Shown here one piece after another: positions 42,015 through 54,015 of a DNA stretch of 64,000 nt. Source of the DNA: Chrysomallon squamiferum (lineage: Eukaryota; Mollusca; Gastropoda; Neomphalida; Peltospiridae). Under the pieces are notes generated by a model. The model searched no databases and was not told where the DNA came from. It was given only the letters and a program-made list of their open reading frames with translations. The stretch covers positions 2,313,167 through 2,377,166 of the forward strand of contig CM022665.1 in assembly GCA_012295275.1 (NCBI GenBank), given 5' to 3'. A program made the translations under genes and the position numbers. The first letter of the stretch is position 1. Every line of letters starts with the position of its first letter.

Positions 42015-44397
42015 TTACAGTATGAAGCAACACTGCCACCTTCCCTCAGCTTTTCCTTCTTCTTCCACAAGCTGTGTAGTATCAGAATCACGAGCATCTC
42101 CACTTCCATCTATCTGTATAGATGTGTTTTCACTGCTTGCTGTTGTAGAAAGTGAGTGCTGACTTTGAATGTAAAGAATTTCTTTGCAAATTGAATTGAA
42201 TGCCTGGAAAGTCAATCAGTGAATAAAAAAGAAAAAAAAAAAAAAGAAAAAAAGAAATTGCTAATGTAAAACTCTTTACAAAATGTTTTTGATTTATTCT
42301 TTGTTTTTAAAAACAAAATTTATTGTATTATGCAAAAATAAAATAATTTCATTGTGAATAAAACAAAATTTACGTTAATAAAAATTGTGATTATCAAGGT
42401 AGGTATTTTTAAGGATGCAAAATAAATATTAAAATAAACACACAGTATTTTATTTATTACCCTTTCTAGATGTTCTTTGCTTTTAGCACTGGTTTCAAAA
42501 AACTGTAAACCATTCTCTCGAGCAAACTGGAAATAGAAACAGTTTACAAATAAAATATACATTTATTATATTAAATTAAAAAACTGTATGTAAATAAAAA
42601 GAAAGAAAAAGAAAAAGGTTAAATTAATGATATAAAGAACACACTTACTTGTTGACCTTGTCTGTACTCTATCTGTCTTCTTGGTTCTTTATCATGTTTG
42701 TTCCCAACTAACATCAACACTGCATCCTCTTTGGCAAACTGAATTTTGTAATGTCATCATGTTATTAATTTTTCAAACAAATAAAATATTTTAAAAAACT
42801 GTCAGCTCAAAATACAGTTTTGTTTATAATATTTTAACTTTAATCCAAGTGTACTAGTATGAAAGAATATGATTGAACTAGGCAGTTATTTTATTACTTA
42901 TTACAATAAAAATAATTCAGATGGTATCACTTAAAGACAGTGAAATTCTAGAGATGTTTTATGTTCATCATTCTTAAACAATAAAATCAAATCTTTACTT
43001 CAGATAAAATGTATTATTAAATTCACCACACTTTTAAAACAGAAATATCCTTTTAGCAGCATTCAAAAGGCTAACTATCACGATAATGCCAAAAAATTCC
43101 AACTTCCCAGACATGTTAATGATCTAACCAGATATTTCAAATGAAAAATGTATTTACACCTTTTAAGATATCTTATCTTTTACTTTACCTGTTTAATATA
43201 TGCCATCCACTTAGGTAAAGAGAGAAATGAACTCTGGCTAGTGATATCATATACAACCATTATACCCTATTAAGAAACAGTTTCATATATATATATATAT
43301 ATATATACATACACACACAACACAATATTATTGATGCTACTACTACTAAATAATTATTAAATAATGAGAAAATAAGAAAGAAATGAAAATACAAATCTGT
43401 TTTAAAATCTATAACATATTATAACATGCTGTAAAAGAAAATTAATAACAATGATGAAATAGTTTCAGGTAAAAGGTACTTTTAAAATGCTAGTAGTTAA
43501 AAAAAAAAAAAAAAAAGGTTTATTTATACAAAAATAATAATTATGAGACTGAAAGAAAAGACAATTATTTACCTGTGCTCTCCGATAAAACTGCTTTGTT
43601 ATAGCTTCAAATCTTTCTTGGCCAGCTGTGTCCCTATGATAAAAGATTATACAATATATATTTTAATTTATTTCTTTTACATAAATATTACAGGGTTGTT
43701 TTTTTTTAAATATTTATTTAAATAACAATGATAATTAATTTTTTTGTCATAAAAAAAATAAAATGATATGTTCACATAGGAGAGAACACAAAAACAGTTT
43801 GTTAATTTTGAGAATGCAGGAAGCTCAATTAAAAGTACGGGCACAAATAAGACAAAGGTATATTCTATTTATAACTCACCAGATCTGTATTTTAATTATT
43901 CGACCATCAATTTCAATAGTTCTCACTTTAAAATCAACACCTACATAAATGCAAGACAATACAGAAAGTCATCAGTTGAAATTATTTCTTACTAACACAG
44001 TCCTAATATATTACAATATCTTTGTTTTAATTTTAGCTTTTGGTATTTTATTTACAATGATGATAAATATTACGTGATACATAATATTACAAAGTTCACA
44101 GTTTTCATTTTATAAAACAAATATTTAAAACATCTTTTTTAATAGCAATACTCATTTTTATGCTTTTATTTATTTTATTATTTTGTATTGCTCAAGTTTG
44201 CTATAGTATAAATATTTTAATTACTTCAACTCATTTCATGTAACAAAGGTACTGAAATACAAATTTTTACCTATTGTTGAAACATGGTCATTACTGAACT
44301 GGTCATGTGCATATCGACAGATCAAACATGTCTTTCCCACACCTGTGTCACCAACCAGTAGAAGACGAATTAAACTATCGTACATCTTCACAGACAT
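42015..44397 (-). CDS. RAB15: Rab15-like small GTPase, seven exons
   Basis: Exons on the minus strand: 44271-44397, 43880-43940, 43573-43633, 43189-43266, 42649-42738, 42461-42526 and 42015-42203. All are GT/AG and in phase, giving 223 residues. GTPase boxes are complete: G1 GDTGVGKT (16-23), G2 Thr41, G3 WDTAGQE (63-69), G4 NKHD (122-125) and G5 ETSAK (150-154). ITKQFYRRAQGIMVVYDI and RRQIEYRQGQQFAREN resemble Rab15, and the tail VEEEGKAEG recalls Rab15's EEEEGKPEG. Rab15 acts in recycling and early endosomal traffic in vertebrates; the role here is inferred. The C-terminus is WQCCFIL. A CaaX-like CFIL end differs from the CxC end of human RAB15 but is prenylatable. Other members of the Rab8/10/13 group are the alternative assignment. 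The ATG is the first in-frame Met and fits family length. Confidence 0.88.
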
Positions 44398-47300
44398 TCT
44401 GTTTTTTTACATGTAATCTTCGCAAACATCTAAAACAGTAAATAATTATCAAAACTGTACTTGATTTTTCTATTTTATTCAAGCATTGCCATTTATTATT
44501 TCATTCTGACAAATGATTCAAGATCTGAAATAAAATCAAATGCGTGGACTGAAATTATGTAGACAGTTTGCCCAAATTAAAATTGAAATGAAGAATTATA
44601 CAGTTAAACTCCTCTAAACCAAATGCTCTGTAACCCAAGATTTAACCACTGAAAATATACACCTCAAATCCAGAAACCCCTTCCACTCTGTATTTTCAAT
44701 ACTCTCTCTAATCCCACTGTTTATTAAATACAAATTTTACATCCAAAAACTAAACGATCAAAAAGGTGCAAAGTAGGTTGCTTATCTACACCAAACCTGT
44801 TAGCTGTCAAAAAGGTTGTAAAGGGTGTCAAATATCAGTTATCCTTTGAAAAGCTATCACCATTCAATTAACTCCTTTATGTTTGTAACAGAAATAAACA
44901 TTATCAATGAACAGCAATTTGTCACCGTTTGTACCTAATACATTTAGTAAATGACCTGCAAAGCATTAATGAATTTAATACACTGCATTTTGTTCCTATT
45001 CCACAATGTTCATTTATCCAATTAAGTAATTCAGAGTTTATAGTGATAAATTTTGAAGTTATGTTAATAACATTTCATTTCCATAATCTGTTTCTTGAAC
45101 CCTCAGTAAGCCAAAAAACTCTCATATGTTAGAGGAATATCACTGCACATATAAAATTTGACCCATAGTTGAAAATTACCAAATTGTTTGTTTTGTTTGG
45201 GTTTTATTTTTTTGTTGTTTTTTGTTTCTGTTTTCCAAAGTAGTTCAGTTCATAACTTTTTAAAAAATATATATATATTCATTTTAACTGAAGCTGAAAA
45301 TGTATCTGTATTTTGTGTACTAATTAAAAATTTTAAAAGTTACATTACTTTTTGTCATTGTATTTATTTTGTCTTAGCAAAATTTAATATGAATACCAAA
45401 AATTACAATACTGAAAATATTGTATTTAATTTCAGTCCATTATACGTTTATTATTATACACTTTATTTTCGCTACATTATAATTATTTATAAAGTTAAAT
45501 ATAGAACAATAATATTTCACTTTAGTTATCTTCCGTTTTAATGCACTAAAAATAAATTACTTCACAACATAAACATTTTAAAAGAAAATTAAAACACTTT
45601 CAATCAAACAATTTTAAAATTTGAAACTAATTCAAAGTGATGACTATTTTGGCGTGTATGTGTGTGTGCGTGTGTGTTCATGTGTTTAAATTCTGCTGTA
45701 GAAGTACTGAAATGAATTTATAACTTCAAAGCCTTCATAATAATAATAAAGTAAAAATCCTATCACTGACAAGTAACAAGCAATTCGCTGATAAGCACAG
45801 TTGATACTGTGAATGACAGGTTACATCGAGACAAAGTAAATAAAGTTTTAAGTGCGAATCATCAACCTTTACAAGTTCATTGAATATTAGACGTTCATGT
45901 TGTTAGACTGATTTTTCAAACCAAGCCGCTCAGATTATTTGACCGAAAACCAGTTAAACATTGTCAAATTTCTGCAAACGTTAATAAATTAACTATATAC
46001 ACCAGCTCATTAATGGGTTGTTTATTAATTTAATTTAATTTAATTTATTATTATTTATATTTATATATCTTATTTATTTTTAATTTAGTAACAAAGCTTT
46101 TTCTTCATTAATATTACTACTAACAGTAACTGAGTAAGACAATAAGAGGCGATTCAATGCTCATTTAATTTCTATTAGTTTTTGTGGTTTGTACAAGTAC
46201 AAAATTTAATGCCTAATATGGTTTGTATACATTTTAAGTATTTTTAGTTTCTCATGATCACTGGTTACTTAAAATTCCCAAAGTAATAATAATAAGAATC
46301 CAAGGTAGCATTTTATTGCGTTATTTCGCGCCAAGGAAGCTCAACAAAAAGTCCTGATGACTTGAGTACATGTTTACATACATTTCTTTAGGCTTTTTTT
46401 TTTTTTTTTTTTTTTATTTATTGATAAATTAACAAAGACTGGTCACTAGAAATGCATAAATATATTTAGGACATTATCACATAATACTATAATCATGTTT
46501 GAATATTTTTCATTAGTTAGTTTAAAAGCAAAAGCAGATATTTATATCTAACACACACACTGAAGTAAATGCATTCTAGAATCACCACTGCTGTTAGTGC
46601 TGTACTACTTACATATAGTTCATATTCATTTTGTTATTATTACATTTAAAAAAAAAACACAATAAAAACAAAACCTACATTTTGTATAAATATATATATA
46701 TATATTTATTTCACAATAATACACTGTGATATAGCACAACAGAAATTTGCTTATAAAAAAGACATCACAAAACAAATGTACAATATAGATATATATAAAA
46801 CAAAATCTGATATAAACGAAAATAATGGACGGAATGTATTAATTAAAATAAAAATATATCACCTTTAAATGGGCATATAGTAAATCTGAAGCTCATTTTA
46901 AAATACAATATTAAGACAAAATAACCAATCTAATAATTTCCATTCTTCATATGAAATTTTTTTTTTTCAATTATGCAGAATTTCTGCCTGAGAGGTTATA
47001 ATTACATACTCATAATTAATTGTGAAGACTAAAACTAAAAATAAATTTGTATCTTTCAATCTTTAGTCTTGTCAATCTAGAAATACTATTTTAAACACAA
47101 GTACAAATGAAAATATAAAATATCTTCAACATTTTCATATTTTCCCCTGACAGTGAATCAGAATGTATCATTTAGAAAATAAAGACAGATATGAAGTAAT
47201 AAGCATTTATAATCATGCTTTAAAACAGAAGACAATGTATTTTCATATCAACATAATTTTCATAAAGTGTATACACTAACAAAAAAATAAGTCTTCCAGC

Positions 47301-48231
47301 CCATAAATAAGCATGTCTTCCTCACTCTTGTAGAAACGTATATTATAAAATAATTTAAAAATTAAACAGTTTGGTCAGTACACAAAGACCACTGGACTAG
47401 TATAAAAGTCTATGTAATCTACATCTGGCATGAGTCTCAATATTTTTAAAGTGTTGAGTCTGTTTCACAGATGTAACTTACTTGATTTGCACACCGAAGC
47501 AATGAGTAATACTTTCTCAAACGCATCCTGTTAAATAATGGACCAAAAACATTCGCTTTATAGCTAGTGATCTTCTGTATATGATCTCTCTAATTATTAT
47601 ATACTGATACATGTAGTTAAATATATAATATTTCATCATTCATTTATCCATAAAAATATGGAGTGCAATTTAATATATACAAAATAATTTAACTGATAAA
47701 TAGGCTTATGAATTCTAACCTATATTACTGAATATTTTGATATTTGAACTAAGGTAGTGATTATTAAATTTAAAAATATTACTGTAAGAATTATTTATCT
47801 CTAAAATAATTATTAAAGTGATAAAACTGCAATATTATTTTGTCTCTTAAAATTATGCTAATCTTGCATTATTTAAAAAAAAAAGAGGAACAATTTTTTT
47901 TTTTTTTTTTTTTTTTATGAGAATACACTTTTGGGAGATATACAAAATATGTATGTATGACAAGTTTTTAACTTTGTTTGGTGATTCAAAATCAGTACCA
48001 GTAATGAAGTAAATGTTTGTGTATTCAAATGTGGCCAGCATTTCTTTATAAATATCAAACATTTCATGATAACATAATTATTCCATTTCTTCATTTCAGT
48101 TGTCTTTGTATAAATATAAAATATTACATTTGTCCTCTTGACTATATATAATGTACTCATATTTGTAAAAGGTAATATGAGGCCTATTAGGCCTACCCAA
48201 ACCAAAATGGATAAATACTTAAGTGTATATA
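44398..48231. other. Region upstream of the Rab gene and downstream of the PH gene
   Basis: This should contain the Rab promoter and 5' leader and the 3'UTR of the PH-domain gene, but neither boundary can be fixed. It holds a Tigger-like MITE (44601-45145), a GT-rich patch (45655-45680), TA runs and poly-T near 46397-46415. No additional exon is recognised. Confidence 0.45.
44601..45145. mobile_element. Tigger/pogo-like non-autonomous element
   Basis: The left end is CAGTTAAACTCCTCTAAACC. The right end, reverse-complemented, is CAGTGATATTCCTCTAACAT. The shared CAGT start and CCTCTAA core inside about 23-bp terminal repeats are typical of Tigger-type elements, whose terminal repeats begin CAGT. 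TA precedes the left end; the right flank (CA) no longer shows a clean TA. Internal sequence has no transposase. Confidence 0.55.
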
Positions 48232-48967
48232 CTATTGTATTATACAGGCTTGTGAGTTATCTCCCTGAACTCCTCTGGCTAAGTAAATGGCCTGCATCCA
48301 TTCCTGCTTCCCTTCTTCATTTTCTGCATTCAAGTAATGTAAACGTCCATTGTCTTTACTTTTAATACGAAATGCAAACTGCTTCCCATCAATATCTGTT
48401 TCTGTTACCAATGCTCCTTCTAATAATATTTTCTTCTTGAGTGATGATTCCTGAAAATAATTTTAGTAAAATATAAAATATGTACTTACAAGTTAGAAAT
48501 AATTTTTGGAAATTCAAACAATGTCTTTGCAATTTGGGATATGATGATGATGATAACCATAATAATAAAGAATCAGAGTTCCATTTAACAGTCTTTTTCG
48601 AAATCACTATATTTGATAAGCAAAATAAATAAATCTACACCCTATTTCCACAATTCATCCTGTTATTTATGTCAAGTTGGTAGACCAGACCTAAGCTGCA
48701 CATTTATCCACTGTATATATCTAAAATAAAAGACCAATGACTCTCCCGCCGCTTATAGCAAACTCACTGAAAATTGTAAACGCATACCTCTGATGCCTTG
48801 CCATACAAGAGCACATCTTTCCTCAGCTGAAACCAACGACGTCGCCAACGGTGAGACAAGCGGCCTCTCTTCATCAACCACCCAGATAACGGACCTGAAT
48901 CGGTTTTGTTGGGCGTTTCCTGACCCTGACATTCTCCGGAATCGCCATGTTCGTTACCCAAACTCAT
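48232..48967 (-). CDS. Small PH-domain protein with C-terminal CaaX box, two exons
   Basis: Exons on the minus strand: 48788-48967 (60 codons) and 48232-48450 (72 residues plus stop), with a GT/AG intron of 337 bp in phase 0, giving 132 residues. After a polar N-terminus (1-26) the whole protein is one PH domain. SGWLMKRGRLSHRWRRRWFQ (28-47) forms strands 1-2 with a Lys/Arg-rich loop of the phosphoinositide-binding kind. KKKILLEGALVTETDIDGKQ and FAFRIKSKDNGRLHYLNAEN are the middle strands. GKQEWMQAIYLAR is the C-terminal helix with the conserved Trp111. The last four residues are CIIQ, a CaaX box of the farnesylated type (Gln at X). I infer a membrane-tethered phosphoinositide sensor or adaptor. 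I do not recognise a named orthologue. The start MSLGNEH was chosen because an upstream in-frame Met (49009) adds non-conserved sequence; that choice is tentative. Confidence 0.8.
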
Positions 48968-49009
48968 TTTATCCTTTTGTACTATTGTGCATCGGTAAAC
49001 AAAATACAA

Positions 49010-51752
49010 ATAAACACTTTATTACCGAACATGTAACATAAACTCAAGCTTACCAATCTATATTTCGCAGACAAGTTCATGCGTAAAGTGTTTTCATACT
49101 ATCATCTAAACAACTAGTTGTATGTGGCATAGACCTCAACTGAAACTACCAACATAAGTTAATTTTTTTTTTTTTTTCCCCCTTTGTCCACAGGTGCTGA
49201 AGAAAAAGTAAAATGATATAGTTATTGCATATTATTATTGCTAGTAAGCAGGGACTATGTTTGGCAGAGGTTCTGTTCTACACCCTAAAAGTCATACCCA
49301 GTTTAAATAATATAAAGTGTATATATGTTGTATCATATAATGATCTCTAATAATAACCTGGGTTGTATTCTCGTTTAACTGTCAAACTATTATCATTATT
49401 CTATTATCAGATATCATTATTCAATTATTTATTTTTATTATCTCATTATCTATTATCATAATCTTCAAAACAGAATTTAACACTCATAAATTGTTCAAAG
49501 TATTGCAAATGGGTACGAATCAAAACTATACTTATATACAGACAAACACCCACATAAAGGAAAAAATCCATCAGTAATAACTTGGTTAGAATAATCAACA
49601 AACAAGTTTGGATTGATATACTGAATAAAGAACTTACATTTTAAAATATTATTTTGTCTTATATCAGTAAATGGAATGGTCAGGCCAAAATTAGTTTTAT
49701 GTATCAAAAAGATGCTTTTTTCTAGTGATCAGTACATACCACCCGTTTAGCAAATAAACATCTATAAATTCTAAATTAGTTTTATGAGTTAATATTTCTC
49801 AAGTTCGGGTGGAATTGATATCACAACTTGAAATATTGACTACAAATAATAAAACTGCAATACTAAAAGAAAAAAAATCCATTCCATTGTACATAATTTA
49901 AATTCGGTTGTTAATGTTCACTAACAACACAAGGCTGATCAGACGCTTTTTATAACAACTGCTGCATTATTTGTGCACAAAACCTTTTTACCGTTTTATG
50001 TACCTTGCATCTACTACAATTACTAATACTACCATTATTAAATAATGATAATATAACTGGGTTGACAACTGACCGAGGAGGCTGAGTAATAGTACAATCG
50101 CGCATTCCACGGTTTCTTAAACAATCCATGCAATAGAAAAGAAGAACAATTATTTTATAAATCACCTCCATTTCGTAGAATTATCGTGCAAAACAAACAA
50201 GAAAAAACCCCCAGAAAATAACATATCTCTATGACATCTCTTCTGCCACTGCAACGAAGTTCATAGAAATCCCTAGTTCTGGAGATGTTTCTTTCTGGTA
50301 ATCTTATTATCAGTTATGTGAACAATTGTATTGCTGATATTACTATTGTTGCTACTCTTGATTATAACTATTATTACTAGTAATAACATAGCAGCAATAA
50401 TTTACTAACACCCTTTATCAAAAAGTTTCAAAAGCTTTTAATTTTAATTAATTTATTATCTTTTGCCTGAAGCAAACCCTGTAGACTATTTATAATCTGG
50501 GTACGAGGATTTCGGATGTGGGATGGGTCCAGTTAATTTTGCATTACATTACATTACTTTAGTTTTATACGATATATGTGGATAATACATATATCGTTTA
50601 CCATCATCTCTAACAATAACAAGCGTGAGCAATTGTTTAAACTTTACTCATTTCTCGAAGTCAGATGGTGTTTTGGATGCATACAATGCATTATGGTTGT
50701 CACGACATGACCCTTCTTTTTCTGAAATGGGTAGACAAAATAAAGAAGGCATGACCCATCCCGCACCGTTTGAGTGGGGTTTATGAAAAGTAGGATAAAC
50801 GTTACGATAAAACATCACGTCTTGAAACAAATTTTCCAAATTTTAAATATAACACTTACGATACACTAAAAACTATCAATGCGATGTGCGAATTAGTACC
50901 CAGGTAACATAAATTATTTTACATTTTGGGTTATTTCACATTTAAAGTAAATATGTAAATCATTATTGTTTACAAAGAAGGGGAATAACAGCACATTTCA
51001 AAAGATTATCCATATAACCAATTTGGAAAGTAACAATAACGAGGTGATTATTATAGAGGGGTATGTCCCGACCTAATCCTTCACCCCAGGCATCCGTCTA
51101 TTAAATTATGTTACACATTTTTGCAACCATTATATACAAAAGGTTAGAAAGAGGGAGATGGAACATAATTCAAGTGAAATCCGATTTAAATTTAATAATA
51201 AACATAATTTAAAGTTATTTATTGTAATTACTCTTTTCTGCTCGTCTTTTGTTTCACAAAACATGACTAGTTGATTCGATAATATTCACGTGCTACCAAA
51301 AACCAGCCGCTTGTTTGTCGTAATTAATCCGCACATTGCTTAAAATAAACTCATGTACACGAACAGACATCATCATACCAAACGCATCTGACCACAAACA
51401 AAAGACTCGTAACGACAATCGTTAACATTTACAATACATAAATGTTTATCAGTATCAACAGCTATTCAACGTTCCCGACATTATAGGCGTTTTCCAGCAA
51501 TTCGAGCGTAGGCGTCTATTCTCCCCCCATCCCTGGGTTAATCGTTCTGGCTAGATTTTAAGCAGGAGGAGGAGAGACGACCTGTCGCTCAAAATTCGCG
51601 ACACACTTTACGACAGAAAAGTAGGTTTCTTGGGTGCACGGTCTGTTATAGACTTTTTACGATAACAAACTTCTGGTACAGTGGCATGCGAGAGAACGTT
51701 AATCTGTTTTAGAGAAACGTGTTAAGGTTAGCGGCAAACCAGGTGTCAGTCT
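49010..51752. other. Divergent intergenic region between the PH gene and PKD
   Basis: No exon is recognised between these head-to-head genes. Sequence is AT-rich to about 51.45 kb and then distinctly GC-richer (51480-51790), marking the PKD promoter and 5' leader. A perfect inverted repeat (ACGATATATGT, 7-nt loop) lies at 50569-50597. Confidence 0.5.
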
Positions 51753-51773
51753 TATAAAGAGTCAACTGAGTCA
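51753..51773 (+). promoter_or_regulatory. Candidate core promoter of the PKD gene: TATA box and AP-1 site
   Basis: TATAAA at 51753-51758 is followed by TGAGTCA (AP-1/TRE consensus) at 51767-51773, inside a GC-richer island and about 110 bp before the chosen ATG. A start near 51785 would place the AP-1 motif between TATA box and start. Position and motifs are seen; function is inferred. Confidence 0.45.
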
Positions 51774-51866
51774 TTTTCCCATCATTCGGTGTTGACATAT
51801 GAAGGCAGAAATGTCTGTTTCTGTGTATCAGGGCGGCTGGTAGTGCGGGAAGAAAGAAAAACAAAA

Positions 51867-53978
51867 ATGACAGAAAACGTCACTGAAAGCTCTACGACTA
51901 CTAAAGGAAAGTTTTCATTTTGGATGCAGATTGGATTAACAAGGGAACAAATTAATGCCGAAGCAGAATTAACTTTGGCATCACTGAAAGAGGCCGCATG
52001 TTCGTTCGTAGATAGAAAGGTATGTTGTGTTTTTCGTGTATAGTTTCCGTAAGTGGTCTATTTCTGTCCAGATTTTCTCATACCGCGTGACGCTGTGGGC
52101 ACGCCCTGTTCACCTATTGAAAACATGTCATGTCCTCTATGTAATTTAATATAATATTTAATGTTGGAGTGACAAATGAATTAAGTTTTAATTTATTCCT
52201 TACAATTAACACCCAAAGTTACTAGTTATGAATTTATGAAAATTCAAATTAAGGTGTGCATGTGTTACAATATATCATTTGAAATCATTTAAAATCATTT
52301 AATTAATAATATTTTATCAAAATGTTTCCAAAATATATATATATATATATATATATATTATTTATCGTTAGAAGTTAGTAAATTTACTTTTAAAACAAAA
52401 TGAACATGTTTAATAAAACAAGAACCACAGTCAAAACCAAGAAAACTTGTTAATAGCCTCAAACAATATTGTTTAATCAGTTGTGTCACACTGCTGACAA
52501 ATGATGTGTAGAATAATCACACATATTAAAGATATGTTATATTGTGATTATCACCTGCATCTTGGCACTGAAAAACTAAAACACCTGTTGCTCATACCTT
52601 GCAGTGATGCAGATTGTTTGTTACAGATAGAGATGGACACTGTATATTGATAATTTTTATTCTCACTCTTACTTCATTTATTTCATCCACCTGTATTATA
52701 CCTCTGTGACAGAGATTACAGTTTCATTGGATGTTTATTGTTATTGCTAGCACATACCAGAGTAATAATACTGAAGTTTACACAAAACTAGTTTTATCAA
52801 TATAAAAATAATAATAATATAACTGCATTCACACAAATTTAGATCTCTCTCTTTCAGAATTTAAGTAATATTATTTGAAATTAGTAACAAAAAATTTACA
52901 TTATTCACACATGAAATTAATCTGTATCAAACTAATATTACATTATTCACACAAAAGTATTATTCACACATTAAACTAATATTACATTACTCACACAAAA
53001 GTATTTTCATATATCTAATATTACATTATTCACACAAAATTAGTGATCTGAATCAAACTATTACATTATTCACACAAAATTAGTGATCTGTCTCAAACTA
53101 TTACATTATTCACACAAAGTTAGTGATCTGAATCAAAATATTACATTATTCACACAAAATTAGTGATCTGAATCAAAATATTACATTATTCACACAAAAT
53201 TAGTGATTTGTATAAAAATATTACATTATTCACACAAAATTAGTGATCTGTATCAACATAATATGTTATCCATGGTTTTAATCATCTTAGCTCCCATGTA
53301 CTGTATTTAAGAAATAAGTTGAAATACTAACTAGTGATATTTAGTAGTAGTAGTGATAGTTATTCCATTATTCTGTTATTATACACATGACCCAAGCCCA
53401 GGGTATGATCCAGAATTTTGGAAAAAGAATGGATCACCATCAATGTTTTAGATAATACTTTCAAAATGAATTGATCATAAAGGAGATAATAAAAAAAAAA
53501 ACCCTCCTAATCTGCATATTTGATGATAGTTTTATTTAATTTTTAATAATCAGGTATTTTTAGTTTTGAGATTGACCCTGTCAAAGTGGTACATGTCACT
53601 GCTACTAGGAGGTTTAGATAACATTTGACTAGATCTTGATTGATCAGCAGTCACTAATGCATGCAGCTGAACGTTTGAAGAAATAGCAAACTGACAGCAA
53701 CGAGTATAAAAATATGTAATGCTATTTATCTCTTCACTAAATAAGAAACAAATAATATATCCATATATCAGTATTGCTGCTTTTGCAGTCACACCTTCAA
53801 ATGCATTAAATAAAATAATTTAAATTAAAATATTTTTAAAATATGGATATCAAATAGTAATATTATTAAGTTGAGAAAATATTAAATAGCTAGACTGATG
53901 AATGATTAGATAAATTTGCAGTGTTTCTTGAAATATGAAAGTTAATATTAATTTATTATTATTTTTTTTTTATTACAC

Positions 53979-54015
<37 letters not shown>

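Noticed and set aside
45188-45541. 117-codon Phe/Tyr/Ile-rich ORF
   Set aside because: T-rich low-complexity sequence next to the MITE; no motif, no splice context.
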